A program made the translations under genes and the position numbers. Source: Thalassoglobus polymorphus (lineage in GTDB: Bacteria; Planctomycetota; Planctomycetia; Planctomycetales; Planctomycetaceae). From it: a stretch of DNA of 64,000 nucleotides. A model generated the notes under the pieces. That model was not told where the DNA came from and made no database searches. It saw only the letters and a program-made list of their open reading frames with translations. Shown piece after piece: positions 9,642 through 19,217 of the stretch (position 1 is the stretch's first letter; each line of letters begins with the position of its first letter). The DNA is taken from NCBI RefSeq assembly GCF_007744255.1, contig NZ_CP036267.1:2421500-2485499 (forward strand), written 5' to 3'.

Positions 9642-11074
9642 GTTGCAACGATCTCCTTGTAAGCTCGACCTTCGTTTTGATCGATGCGCTCAGGACGGCC
9701 TTTGTGAGTGTAGATTAATTTTCGATGGTTGATACCCATCAAGTGCAGGATCGTGGAGTGGATGTCGTGAACATGCAAACGGTCTTCAACAGCATGCAGT
9801 CCGAGTTCGTCAGTCGTTCCATATGCTTGCCCACCTTGCACTCCACCACCCGCCATCCACATCGTAAATCCGGTGGGGTTGTGGTCACGACCGTTCCCTT
9901 TTTCACTCATCGGGGTACGACCAAATTCACCACCCCACACAACAAGCGTCTGCTCCAGCAGTCCACGCTGCTTTAAGTCTTTCAGAAGACCAGCGACCGG
10001 TAAATCCATCCCACCGCACATTCTTGTGTGGTTCGCTTCGATGTTACTGTGAGCGTCCCATTTACTCCCAGCACCATGGTAACATTGCACGAACCGAACG
10101 CCTCGTTCAACCAGTCGACGAGCCATCAACAGGTTTCGACCGTACGACGCGGTTTTGTCGTCATCCATTCCGTACATCTTCTGTGTGTCGGCCGATTCCT
10201 TTGAAAGGTCAATGGCTTCTGGTGCATGAGACTGCATCTGAAACGCCAATTCAAAGCTGCGGATGCGCGCATCCAAATCTGTGTTCTCCTGCCGCGATTC
10301 AGCATGCCGCCGATTGAGTTGTGCGAGAAAATCAAGTTCCTGACGTTGTTGTGCATTGGCGATATGCTTTGGAGGGATCAGGTTGGAGAAAGGAGGACCT
10401 GACCTTTCCATCGTTGTTCCCTGATAAATCGCAGGCATGAAACCGGCTCCCCAGTTTCGTGAACCGTTGATCACGCGTCCTTTCCCTTCCTGCATCACCA
10501 CGAAAGCTGGCAGGTTTTCATTTTCTGTCCCCAACCCATAGGTGACCCAACTTCCCAGCGAGGGCCGACCGGCAAACTGAGTACCGGTATTCATTTGGCA
10601 CATGCCCCCGGAATGGTTGATACCGTTGGTCCAGCATGATCGAATGACCGCCAGTTCATCAGCCATCTTGGCGGTGTGTGGCAACCAGTCAGAAATCCAT
10701 AAGCCTCCTTCGCCGTGCTGCTTCCATTTTCGTTTTGTCGGCATGATTGGAGAATCGAACTCTCCCATCGCTGTAATGACACGACCGAAACTTTCGGGAA
10801 TCGGCTTGCCTGCTAACTTTTCGAGAGCAGGTTTTGGATCGAAAGTATCGAGGTGACTTGGGCCACCATCCATGAATAGGAAGATAACACTCTTCGCCTT
10901 GCCTGCATGATGTTTGAGTTTTGCTGACAGCGGCGAAGGCGCAGCAGACTCACTCGCTGTTGCCTGTTTATCTGGCAGCAGTCCCGCGAGTGCTAACGCA
11001 CCAAAACCGCCACCGCTGTGTAACAGCATCTCGCGTCGTGTAAGGGCGTTTCCCTTTTTGTTTTCAGTCAACAT
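9638..11074 (-). CDS. DUF1501 protein, Tat-type leader
   Basis: 478 residues. A twin-arginine-like leader (LTRREMLLHSGGG) is followed by an Ala/Leu-rich stretch. DUF1501 blocks: SVIFLFMDGGPSHLDTFDPKP, HSGGMCQMNTGTQ, RRLVERGVRFVQCYHG, VVWGGEFGRTP and FTMWMAGGGVQGG. The gene overlaps the end of the preceding cytochrome gene by 11 bp; its ribosome binding site GAGGTGA lies in that gene's last codons. Its TGA overlaps the next ATG. It is closely similar to the orphan DUF1501 at 47.5-48.9 kb in the C-terminal half, while the DUF1501 at 4.6 kb is more distant. Function unknown; the fold is related to alkaline phosphatases and sulfatases. Confidence 0.88.
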   Translation of the reverse strand: MLTENKKGNALTRREMLLHSGGGFGALALAGLLPDKQATASESAAPSPLSAKLKHHAGKAKSVIFLFMDGGPSHLDTFDPKPALEKLAGKPIPESFGRVITAMGEFDSPIMPTKRKWKQHGEGGLWISDWLPHTAKMADELAVIRSCWTNGINHSGGMCQMNTGTQFAGRPSLGSWVTYGLGTENENLPAFVVMQEGKGRVINGSRNWGAGFMPAIYQGTTMERSGPPFSNLIPPKHIANAQQRQELDFLAQLNRRHAESRQENTDLDARIRSFELAFQMQSHAPEAIDLSKESADTQKMYGMDDDKTASYGRNLLMARRLVERGVRFVQCYHGAGSKWDAHSNIEANHTRMCGGMDLPVAGLLKDLKQRGLLEQTLVVWGGEFGRTPMSEKGNGRDHNPTGFTMWMAGGGVQGGQAYGTTDELGLHAVEDRLHVHDIHSTILHLMGINHRKLIYTHKGRPERIDQNEGRAYKEIVAT

Positions 11075-14000
11075 AAATCACCTCATTGGAACATAAGATT
11101 GCATGAAGCAGTGCGATACGTGCACGCATCTCGGGTGAAGCATTCGTGTTTTCAGTCTCTGCAACGAAGGCATGTCGCCCATGCCCTGATGCATCCTGAC
11201 CTAGCTTATCTTCACTTGCGAATTGAACATCAAACAGTAGTCGTGAATGATCACGGTCACTTGAAAATAACTCTTCCTCGCTCAGCGCCCCCTGGTGCAA
11301 TTTGACACTTTGAACGAGTCCATCCCACAGATGGGCATTTGCTCGCCCACCAATTTGTATCGGCTGCTTTGACTGGATATTCCAGCGAGCCTTGTGGGGA
11401 ACGTTGGCCACTTGCAGTTTCGCATCTGGCTTGGACAGATCTTTTAAGTAGAAAGTGATTCCCGTGTCTGACGCATCATCCAGATCAATAGAGACTGCGA
11501 TGTAATACGGTTTATTCAGCTCCACTCGAAGATTGGATGGGATGACTTCGTACTCTGGTTTACTTTGCTCATCACTTTGTGAACCAACAAACTGCAGGAT
11601 CAGATTTCGAGGCTTGTACGAACTCTTGGTGGACGTAACGCCCAAAGACCATCCACGCTCTGAGTTCTTATTTGTCCAAGAGTTGACGATCGTGCGCACA
11701 TTGGCATTGGGATACAATGAACTCAGTAGCACTGTCGCCTCGATGGTGAAGTCGCCTTTGTTTTTAGGGTCTCGCAATTCCGGAATCGGATCAATTTTAA
11801 TCGAGGTCGGTTTCGCGGGATTCAGGATGATCGCAGGGCGACCATCCGGCAGTGACTTGAATCGCTTGGGCAGTTTGATCTCTTCCGCGTTTGATGCATA
11901 GAGCTCGACGAATTTCGCAGCTTGGTCGATTTCTTCTCGACTGGCATTACGGAAGTATAGCCGGTCATAGGCTGTCTCAACGAGTGAATCAATTTCCAGT
12001 GAAGCGACATTTGTCGCCATGTTTTTTGCACGATCGTGCAACCACGGATTATTCATCATTAAGAGTGATTGCGGTGAGGTCGTTGTTCGATGCCGCTTCC
12101 CTTGGCTTTCTACTCGATCTGGGAAATCGAAGGCAGCTAACAACGGGTCGAGCGAGTTCCGTTTCACTGGCTTGTAAATCGCACGCTTCTGCTGTCCCAT
12201 TTCACCACTTGCAGCGACGATGCAATCATGAATCTCTTCCCCCGACAAACGACGCGAATTCATTTTCCATAACAATTCGTTCTGAGGATCAAGAGAAGCC
12301 AAATGCTCATCCATCTTACGTGAGGTGGACTGGCGATAAGTGGCTGATGTGAGAATTAAACGATGCAGTTTTTTCAGGCTCCAACCATCTGCCATGAAAC
12401 GTTGAGCAAGCCAGTCAAGCAGTTCCGGGTGTGAAGGTGGTGTTCCGAGATGACCAAAGTCGCTCGTCGTTGCGACAAGTCCCCTGCCGAAGTGCTGTTG
12501 CCAGACTCGGTTGACGATGACTCGCGAAGTGAGAGGGTTGTCTTGGCTGACAATCCACTTCGCTAAAGCGGTCCGACGTCCCGTTGATTGCAACGCCTCG
12601 GGTGGGGGAATGATTGTTGCCGGTTCTTCGCTCAGGATGACAGGGAAAGCAGGGTCGATCGGTTCTTGGTCCGTCAAGCCTGGAATGAATGTCGGCGGTG
12701 CGACTGGCCCGACATCAGTGGCAACAAACTTCAGCTTCGGAAGTGGTTCCGGCTTCAGGTGATCGAACTCTGCCAGCTTTGCCAACAATTGTTGACGTTC
12801 CGCCTCCTCAGCTTCACTCAACCATTCGGGCAATTTTTCAGGCAGGACATCAAACTGTTTCGAGGCCAATATCGCGATCTGTTTCTCATAAGGACTCAAT
12901 TCATGACGGCGGCTTTTGATCATCGCCTGAATTTCTTTTGTGAACCGATGGACGCCTTCTCGTGTTGCATGAGCGAGGAGTTCCGGAGTTTCGATTTCGT
13001 GCAATCGCTTGCGGATATCTTCTGTGGCTGCTTCCCAGATACGTTGTTGTTCAAGATGTCTGGTGCGTGTTTCTACGTCTGCGATCGGTTGATTCTCTTC
13101 CGGTTTTAAAGGAGTAAAGAAAGCTCGCATGGCGTAATAGTCGCGTTGAAGCAACGGGTCAAATTTATGATCGTGGCAACGGGCACACTTCATTCCCTGA
13201 GCAAGAAACAGGTCCGCCGTTGTCTCAGTAATGTCGCTGATAATTTGCGCCCACTGACCTTCGACATCGCGCTGGTTGTGTTCGTAGATCCAGTGTCGTA
13301 AATACATTGTTGCGATGAGAGCATCTCGATTTCCGGGATCAATTTCATCTCCGGCAAGTTGCTCCATCACAAATTTGTCATAGGGTTTATCTTCATTAAA
13401 AGACCGAATGACATAGTCACGGTATCGATAGGCTTCGGGGCGACGGTGGTCTGCGTTATATCCGTCGGAGTCGGCATATCGAACCAAATCGAGCCAGAAC
13501 CGAGCCTGATTCTCGCCATAAGCAGAAGTCGTCAGCAGGTTGTCGATGAGTGCCTCGTACCAATCCGATTCATTCTCGATCAGTTGACGAGTTGACTCAT
13601 CGGGCGGCAAACCGGTAACTGCAAAGTGAACACGCCGCGCGAGTTTCTCTGCATTCGCTGCCTGACTGGGAGCGACACCTTCTCGAGCGAGTCGCTCAAA
13701 TATGAAATGATCAATCTCATTACGACACCAGCCATTGTCATCGACTTCAGGAACCGCGGGTTGACTGATTGGCTGATAGCACCACCAGGCGCGATCTTCT
13801 TCGGTGATCTTCGGAGTCGGCTTCAGTACAAGCCCCTGGGGCCACTCAGCACCAGCTTGAATCCAACTCGCAATTCCGTCGATAACTTTCGGCTCTAACT
13901 GACCGCTCGGAGGCATCTCGTATGATTCGTAACGCAATGCCTCGATGAGCAAACTCTCGTCAGGCTTGCCAGCCACGATCGCTGACCCTGAGTCACCTCC

Positions 14001-14306
14001 TCGAAGCAACTCCTCGATTGTGGTCAGCCGAAGTCCACCTTCTTGTTTCGTCTCACCGTGACACTTGATGCAATGCGTGACGAGTAACGGGCGAACATGG
14101 TTCTCGAACAAGTCTCGAGTGTGTGCCGTATTCTGATTCACCTGCTGAGCCGGTTCTTGATCCTGTTCCTGAGCAACCAGCGAAAGTGGGATGAGGCTGC
14201 TCAGGCATGACGCAACGATGGCTACGCGATGAACCTTCAACAATTTCCAACTGTTGGAAAGTGTTGCATCGAGCAAGCGAAACGAGTCTGATAACAATCT
14301 TATCAT
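11064..14306 (-). CDS. PSCyt1-DUF1549-DUF1553-LamG secreted cytochrome protein
   Basis: 1080 residues. An N-terminal hydrophobic segment (about 28-45, VAIVASCLSSLIPLSLVAQE) serves as signal peptide or anchor. Then PSCyt1 with haem site HCIKCHGETKQEGGLRL near 80, DUF1549 (WWCYQPISQPAVP onward; FWLDLVRYADSDGYN), a second CxxCH (KCARCHDHKFDPLLQRDYY), DUF1553 (NRVWQQHFGRGLVATTSDFG, LTSATYRQ), and a LamG-like domain at about 830-1000. Domain order differs from the sister gene at 5958-9641, where LamG is N-terminal. The ATG overlaps the FecR gene's TGA (ATGA). It is probably periplasmic; the reaction is unknown. Confidence 0.88.
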   Translation of the reverse strand: MIRLLSDSFRLLDATLSNSWKLLKVHRVAIVASCLSSLIPLSLVAQEQDQEPAQQVNQNTAHTRDLFENHVRPLLVTHCIKCHGETKQEGGLRLTTIEELLRGGDSGSAIVAGKPDESLLIEALRYESYEMPPSGQLEPKVIDGIASWIQAGAEWPQGLVLKPTPKITEEDRAWWCYQPISQPAVPEVDDNGWCRNEIDHFIFERLAREGVAPSQAANAEKLARRVHFAVTGLPPDESTRQLIENESDWYEALIDNLLTTSAYGENQARFWLDLVRYADSDGYNADHRRPEAYRYRDYVIRSFNEDKPYDKFVMEQLAGDEIDPGNRDALIATMYLRHWIYEHNQRDVEGQWAQIISDITETTADLFLAQGMKCARCHDHKFDPLLQRDYYAMRAFFTPLKPEENQPIADVETRTRHLEQQRIWEAATEDIRKRLHEIETPELLAHATREGVHRFTKEIQAMIKSRRHELSPYEKQIAILASKQFDVLPEKLPEWLSEAEEAERQQLLAKLAEFDHLKPEPLPKLKFVATDVGPVAPPTFIPGLTDQEPIDPAFPVILSEEPATIIPPPEALQSTGRRTALAKWIVSQDNPLTSRVIVNRVWQQHFGRGLVATTSDFGHLGTPPSHPELLDWLAQRFMADGWSLKKLHRLILTSATYRQSTSRKMDEHLASLDPQNELLWKMNSRRLSGEEIHDCIVAASGEMGQQKRAIYKPVKRNSLDPLLAAFDFPDRVESQGKRHRTTTSPQSLLMMNNPWLHDRAKNMATNVASLEIDSLVETAYDRLYFRNASREEIDQAAKFVELYASNAEEIKLPKRFKSLPDGRPAIILNPAKPTSIKIDPIPELRDPKNKGDFTIEATVLLSSLYPNANVRTIVNSWTNKNSERGWSLGVTSTKSSYKPRNLILQFVGSQSDEQSKPEYEVIPSNLRVELNKPYYIAVSIDLDDASDTGITFYLKDLSKPDAKLQVANVPHKARWNIQSKQPIQIGGRANAHLWDGLVQSVKLHQGALSEEELFSSDRDHSRLLFDVQFASEDKLGQDASGHGRHAFVAETENTNASPEMRARIALLHAILCSNEVIYVD

Positions 14307-15997
14307 TTTTTTATTTCCGGTAATCCACCAATGAAGACTGGATCAACATGGTGTGCGTCGTCGAGAGCATCTTGAATAAAGAATCCTGACACCGCTTCCC
14401 CTTCGGCGTATCCCATGTCGGAGAGATCAATCCCTACTGCCAGCCCGCGAAATTTGATCGCCTGCTGATGTGTCTTCGTTTCAAGCGAGTTCAGTTTCTC
14501 CAGAGAGTCTGTCTTTTCTTCAAAAAAATGAACGTGAAAATTTGTCAGGTAGAGTGATTCGGGAGACTCCATTGTCAGGTCATACTTCTGAATCGTGTGC
14601 GAACGGAGCCCTTCTCGAAACACGATCGGGCTGACATGAAATGCATCCCCATCAGGAGGATTCGCGAAGGTTTGCAAATCAAACAGCACCACATCCGCGC
14701 CAGGTCCATTGATGACAGGACTGTCAAACCGAATCGCCATGCCAGGAGTTTTGTCGTCACCATCCAAAACGGGTGATTCCGTTAATGGTTCACGACTCCC
14801 CGCAGGATTGATGATGCCTGTCACAAGATTGTGGTCAATCGAAATCGAGCTTCGTGGATTTGGAAATGTTTCAGGACCGCACAGAAAGGCTCCGCTTCCA
14901 GGTGCGTAAAACGAGCTGACCTGAGCAGGGATGAGTTCGTCCGCCAAAACCTCAATGATTCGACCACCTCGCTGAATGGTAACACTGACAAGGTTTTCCG
15001 CGCCTCCATCAGCAGCTACAGTCGCTTTGTACGAAACCACTCGATCTGGCAGCGAGTGGCGATAGCTGGTCGGGTCAAACGGAAGCGTATTCTTTGAGGA
15101 AGCACCAGTTGCTGCGAATCGTTTAGCTTCACCGATCGCTAATCGAGTTTCAGAAGAACGATCTTGATCAACCTTGCCGTTTTGATCGACATCATAGACA
15201 TCGGCAGCCCCTTCGAGGACCTGGACATCAGTTTCAGTCGACTCCGAAACATTGACTGCAAAACGGGTCCCGCGATCCACGATGCGAGTATTCGGGGTGT
15301 CGATGCGAAACCCTTCAGCCCCTGGCGGCGCGTGAACTGAACAGCGACCGACATCAAGCGCCAGGCTCTCATCAGATGAAATGCGAAAAACCGCCGGTCC
15401 TTCCATGATGACCGAAGCCCCTGCTGGGAATTCGACTTCAATCATCCCGCTCATTAACACATATTCACGTTGCGGAGCGAGCAGAGAGCCGATGGGAGGA
15501 GCAAGTTCACCAAAGAACTTTGGGTGGGAACTACTCGCCATTCGGACTTCTGGTAGAGCTTCCTCCAAGGCAATCATTTGATGGGTGTCGTTATCGTCAA
15601 ACCTTTGGGAAAGAACTGAAACGATCACCAGGCTGAGTGCAATGCATCCCAAAAGAACTGGAGCGATCTGTCGGAGGCCAAGCTTACGAGTTGACGACCG
15701 CTGTTGATCGTCGGTGACCGATTTTGAATTCAATAACTCCGACATCACACGCTTGGAGAAATCGCTGTCGTTTTTGGGTAACAGGGCAAGTGTTTCGTTA
15801 ACAAATGCTTCTTGCGAATCGAATTTTTCCGCGGCAATCAACCCGAGAAGTCGGTGTGTCTGGAACAGATCGGCTGCTTGATGCACAAGCGATTCATCTG
15901 CGGTCAGAAGTTCTTGCAATTCTTTGAGGTCGACCTCTTCAAGTTCTCCTTCGAGGTAGTCCGTCCAGAGTTCAGCAAAACGTTCTTGAGTACTCAC
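14303..15997 (-). CDS. FecR-like membrane protein, partner of the ECF sigma factor
   Basis: 564 residues from a GTG at 15997. That start is chosen because AGGAGG lies seven bases upstream and the GTG overlaps the sigma-factor TGA (GTGA). Upstream in-frame residues do not look like protein. Order: cytoplasmic helical segment (about 1-60, RFAELWTDYLEGEL), one membrane helix near 125-145 (LLGCIALSLVIVSVLSQ), then a FecR domain (about 185-280, with GMIEVEFPAGASVIMEGPAVF and DTPNTRIVDRGTRFAVNV). A C-terminal beta-rich domain of about 200 residues contains NGPGADVVLFDLQT. FecR proteins carry signals across the membrane to ECF sigma factors. The HxxxCxxC zinc-finger motif of anti-sigma factors is not seen. 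Confidence 0.85.
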   Translation of the reverse strand: MSTQERFAELWTDYLEGELEEVDLKELQELLTADESLVHQAADLFQTHRLLGLIAAEKFDSQEAFVNETLALLPKNDSDFSKRVMSELLNSKSVTDDQQRSSTRKLGLRQIAPVLLGCIALSLVIVSVLSQRFDDNDTHQMIALEEALPEVRMASSSHPKFFGELAPPIGSLLAPQREYVLMSGMIEVEFPAGASVIMEGPAVFRISSDESLALDVGRCSVHAPPGAEGFRIDTPNTRIVDRGTRFAVNVSESTETDVQVLEGAADVYDVDQNGKVDQDRSSETRLAIGEAKRFAATGASSKNTLPFDPTSYRHSLPDRVVSYKATVAADGGAENLVSVTIQRGGRIIEVLADELIPAQVSSFYAPGSGAFLCGPETFPNPRSSISIDHNLVTGIINPAGSREPLTESPVLDGDDKTPGMAIRFDSPVINGPGADVVLFDLQTFANPPDGDAFHVSPIVFREGLRSHTIQKYDLTMESPESLYLTNFHVHFFEEKTDSLEKLNSLETKTHQQAIKFRGLAVGIDLSDMGYAEGEAVSGFFIQDALDDAHHVDPVFIGGLPEIKK

Positions 15998-16602
15998 GAG
16001 GCACCTCCTTCGCTCGCTGTCATGCGACTCTTTACACACTGGTGAAGAAGTTGTCTGGCCTTCCAAAGTTGTTTTTTCACGGCAGGTACGGAACGACCAC
16101 TGCGGGTCGCCATTTCATCCAACGAGATTTCCTCGTCATATCTCCAGGAAACAAATCGACGAAGACGCTCGTCCAAAGCCTCCAGGCAACCCTGCAAATA
16201 TTCCAGACGCAGTTTCCATGCTTCAGATGAACTGTCGCTTCGTCGAGCAAGTTCTCGTTGTAGTAAATCAGGCCCGTATCGCGTGTGGTAATCAGCAATT
16301 CGCCGAAGTCGAGTCGTTTCTGTTCGTAATTGAAACTTTGCGATGGTAAACAGCCAAGCTTCGAAGTTTGTGCCTAATTCGAATTCATGAAATCGCGTAA
16401 ATGCCGCGACAAAGCTACGTTGCGCAATATCGTCGACATCCACTCCCGGTGGGGTATGGACTGCCAGCCAGGTCCGTAACGACCGCTCATGCCGGCGCAC
16501 AATCACAGCGAACGCCGCAGTATCGCCGCGAGAAACTCGCTCTAACGCTGCGTCGACTTGTGCATCATCGGGTATTCGATTTGAAGCCATATATCTTATC
16601 AT
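15994..16602 (-). CDS. ECF sigma factor (Rhodopirellula/Verrucomicrobium type)
   Basis: 202 residues, sigma-70 family. Region 2 is at about 20-100 (AFAVIVRRHERSLRTWL, VDDIAQRSFVAAFTRFHEF, FEAWLFTIAKFQLR). Region 4 is at about 130-190 (CLEALDERLRRFVSWRYDEEISLDEMA, then the HTH RSGRSVPAVKKQLWKARQLL). It is the promoter-proximal gene of a long minus-strand operon, upstream of a FecR-like protein and cytochrome/DUF1501 genes, an arrangement common in planctomycetes. The likely role is to switch on this operon in response to an extracellular cue (inference). The start may be 16602 or the second ATG at 16590; neither has a strong ribosome binding site. Confidence 0.9.
   Translation of the reverse strand: MIRYMASNRIPDDAQVDAALERVSRGDTAAFAVIVRRHERSLRTWLAVHTPPGVDVDDIAQRSFVAAFTRFHEFELGTNFEAWLFTIAKFQLRTETTRLRRIADYHTRYGPDLLQRELARRSDSSSEAWKLRLEYLQGCLEALDERLRRFVSWRYDEEISLDEMATRSGRSVPAVKKQLWKARQLLHQCVKSRMTASEGGAS
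16004..16009 (-). promoter_or_regulatory. Strong Shine-Dalgarno deciding the FecR start
   Basis: AGGAGG on the minus strand, six bases before the GTG at 15995-15997, inside the last codons of the sigma-factor gene. It fixes the FecR start and shows that the two genes are translated in tandem. Confidence 0.8.
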
Positions 16603-16682
16603 GGCAGAAGTCAGCGATAAGTTACCCCCAATATCAAATGAATTTAATCAGAATTCGGTTTATGTGTTGCCAGAGATGGTTT

Positions 16683-16761
16683 AGAACCAGTCCGAAAACC
16701 TCTGGAACAGCCGCTTTTCTTTACATTTGAGAGAGCAATTTTGACTTTCAGGATCAGTTCT
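16683..16761 (+). repeat. M1 element, full 79-bp copy
   Basis: AGAACCAGTCC ... GGATCAGTTCT with TA at both edges. The right TA (16761-16762) is also the left edge of the adjoining M2 copy, so one element probably inserted at the other's end. Confidence 0.8.
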
Positions 16762-16863
16762 ACAGCATCTATCCAATAGGTTTGCAGGATCTGCCTCGTG
16801 GCGAACAGCATTTTAACTAGAGAAATGCGTTCTTCACGGGCACACGGTAAAGCAAACTGCTCT
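16762..16863 (+). repeat. M2 element, full copy
   Basis: 102 bp from ACAGCATCT to AAACTGCTCT, abutting M1. The core GTGGCGAACAGCATTTT and the TTCACGGGCACACGG segment match the other copies. Confidence 0.8.
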
Positions 16864-17285
16864 TGTTAGCATTTTCACTGGGGAGAAGATCGTTTTTTGA
16901 GGGCTGGGGTGATTGTTGGGGAGGCTCACCCCCGCAGAATTCTAATGCAGCGTGCCACTTCCGTGACAGGTGAGGTTCCGCCTTCGGCTCTAACAATCCC
17001 TGCATTCCATCAGCACACAGCTGAAATACTGACCAAACCCGAACGAACTCCCATAAGAATGACTCAAACTATTGGGGGCATATCACCTCGACCAGCCTTC
17101 AGCCAGTGCCCGCCTCTGGGAATTGAACTTTTAACTGAAAGAAGTGAGAATGCTTACGGAACCGTTTTCGGTTTCATGCCACCTGTAGTCCCTTGGTTTT
17201 CTATGCGCACTCCAACAATTGAACAAGTGGCGGAGTACGAGTTCTTGAATAGCGCAGCACGCGCATTGATTGGTGTAAAGAGACC
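16864..17285. other. Non-coding stretch before the first sulfatase
   Basis: Open frames exist on the plus strand (about 16897-17376) and minus strand (16817-17005), but their residue use is not protein-like. One overlaps the sulfatase start and the other overlaps the M2 element. I see no RNA gene. The last bases, AAAGAG at 17278-17283, may serve as ribosome binding site for the sulfatase. Confidence 0.35.
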
Positions 17286-19148
17286 ATGTATCCCGCATTC
17301 AAAAAAAGAACACGGCTTGCTAACACGCAGGTCGGTTTCCGCCGATCATTCCCACGTGATTTACTGCACAGAATAACGACACTGGCATTTTTGCTTGCCA
17401 CTACAATTCTTCCACAACTTATTTTTCCGCCAACACTTCGAGCCGTTCAACCCCAGCGCCCAAACATTGTTTTGATCCTGACGGATGATCAGGGGTGGGG
17501 GGATTTGAGTCTGAATGGGAATACGAATCTTCAGACTCCGAATATTGATTCTCTCGCTCGGGATGGGGCGCAGTTTGATCGATTCTTCGTTTGTCCAGTT
17601 TGTTCGCCGACCCGGGCTGAGTTGCTCACCGGTCGCTATCACCCGCGATGTGGCGTTTACAGCACCTCAGCCGGTGGAGAGAGGATCAACCTGGATGAGA
17701 TGACGATCGGCCAAACGTATCAAGCTGCCGGATACAAAACGGCAGCATACGGGAAATGGCACAACGGGATGCAGGCTCCCTATCATCCCAACAGTCGCGG
17801 GTTTGATGATTACTACGGGTTTTGCTCGGGGCACTGGGGGCAATACTTCGACTGGATGATGGAACACAACGGCGAACTGGTGCAGGGAAATGGATTTTGC
17901 ATCGACGATTTTACAAACCACGCGATGCGGTTCATGGAAGAACATCAGAAAGAACCGTTCTTTGTTTACCTCCCTTACAACACTCCTCATTCTCCAATGC
18001 AAGTTCCCGGGGAATACTGGAATCGATTCAAAGAGAAAGAGCTTCTGTTGCGCGATGTTGACCCTGATAAAGAAAATCTTGGACACACACGGGCGGCGCT
18101 GGCGATGTGCGAAAATATCGATTGGAACGTTGGACGCATCTTGGAAAAGCTTGAATCTCTGGAACTCGCCGAGAATACGATTGTTGTCTACTTCTGCGAT
18201 AACGGCCCGAATGGACGCCGCTGGAATGGAGAAATGAAAGGACGAAAAGGGTCGACTGACGAAGGAGGAGTCCGTTCTCCGTTGCTGATCCGCTGGCCGA
18301 ATCACATCCCCGCCGGAAAAACAGTGACGGAAATCTCCGGGGTGATTGACTTGCTACCAACCCTTGCAGAGCTCTCAGAGATTCCAGTCGCCAGCCAGAA
18401 ACCGCTCGATGGGATGAGCCTGAAAATACCACTCACTCAAGAGAATTATGCTTGGCCGGACCGGACGATTTTTTCGCAATGGCGCGGACGCGTCTCAGCG
18501 AGAACTCAGCAGTACCGACTCGATCATCAAGGCAAACTCTACGATATGCTCAATGATCCCAGCCAATCGCGAGACGTCTCAAGTGAACATCCTGAACAGG
18601 CCAGAGTGCTGCGCGAGGCTGTTTCGCGATGGAAGTCAGAAGTTTTAGCTGGCTACGACGATGACAAGCGACCATTCGTCATTGGGCACGCCGATAGCTC
18701 AAACACACAACTGCCAGCTCGCGATGGTGTTCCACATGGAAACATCAAACGGTCCAACAAGTATCCAAACGCATCTTATTTTACGAACTGGACCAGTCTG
18801 GACGACAAGATCACCTGGGAGGTGGAGCTCCCTGAAGACGGGACCTTTGATGTCGAACTCTATTATACTTGCAAGAAGGACGATATCGGCTGCACGATTC
18901 AACTCAGTGATGGTCATGCCCAACTTGAAACAATGATTCAAGATCCGCACGATCCGCCCATCGTCGGAGCTGATGAGGATCGTGTTCGGCGCGCTGAATC
19001 TTACGTGAAACAGTTTCAGCCGCACAACATGGGGCAAATCAAAATGAAGAAGGGCCGCAAGACTCTTTCGCTAAGAGCGACAAAAATTCCTGGTGATCAG
19101 GCCATCGAGTTTCGCTTGCTGATGCTCAAGCGGAGAAATTCGAACTGA
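17286..19148 (+). CDS. Secreted sulfatase with C-terminal accessory domain
   Basis: 620 residues, arylsulfatase family. A long charged N-terminus is followed by a hydrophobic signal segment (about 29-53), so it is exported. Metal ligands are in [10 protein letters not shown] (D67, D68). The formylglycine site is CSPTR with C106, so it needs a formylglycine-generating enzyme encoded elsewhere. YGKWHNG and [22 protein letters not shown] (split across about 285-310) fit the family. Residues about 460-620 form an extra beta-rich domain, probably a carbohydrate-binding-like sandwich (inference from [20 protein letters not shown] and the following strands). Planctomycete sulfatases desulfate algal polysaccharides; the substrate here is unknown. 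Confidence 0.92.
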   Translation: MYPAFKKRTRLANTQVGFRRSFPRDLLHRITTLAFLLATTILPQLIFPPTLRAVQPQRPNIVLILTDDQGWGDLSLNGNTNLQTPNIDSLARDGAQFDRFFVCPVCSPTRAELLTGRYHPRCGVYSTSAGGERINLDEMTIGQTYQAAGYKTAAYGKWHNGMQAPYHPNSRGFDDYYGFCSGHWGQYFDWMMEHNGELVQGNGFCIDDFTNHAMRFMEEHQKEPFFVYLPYNTPHSPMQVPGEYWNRFKEKELLLRDVDPDKENLGHTRAALAMCENIDWNVGRILEKLESLELAENTIVVYFCDNGPNGRRWNGEMKGRKGSTDEGGVRSPLLIRWPNHIPAGKTVTEISGVIDLLPTLAELSEIPVASQKPLDGMSLKIPLTQENYAWPDRTIFSQWRGRVSARTQQYRLDHQGKLYDMLNDPSQSRDVSSEHPEQARVLREAVSRWKSEVLAGYDDDKRPFVIGHADSSNTQLPARDGVPHGNIKRSNKYPNASYFTNWTSLDDKITWEVELPEDGTFDVELYYTCKKDDIGCTIQLSDGHAQLETMIQDPHDPPIVGADEDRVRRAESYVKQFQPHNMGQIKMKKGRKTLSLRATKIPGDQAIEFRLLMLKRRNSN

Positions 19149-19217
19149 TTGGAGAAGCTGAATTTGCTCTCTGAAACAGCAAGGAAATCGAATGTTCCAC
19201 AAGTTTCTCGCTGGAAA

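Noticed and set aside
16897-17376. Plus-strand open frame of 159 codons before the sulfatase
   Set aside because: Overlaps the sulfatase start in another frame, no ribosome binding site, no recognisable domain.
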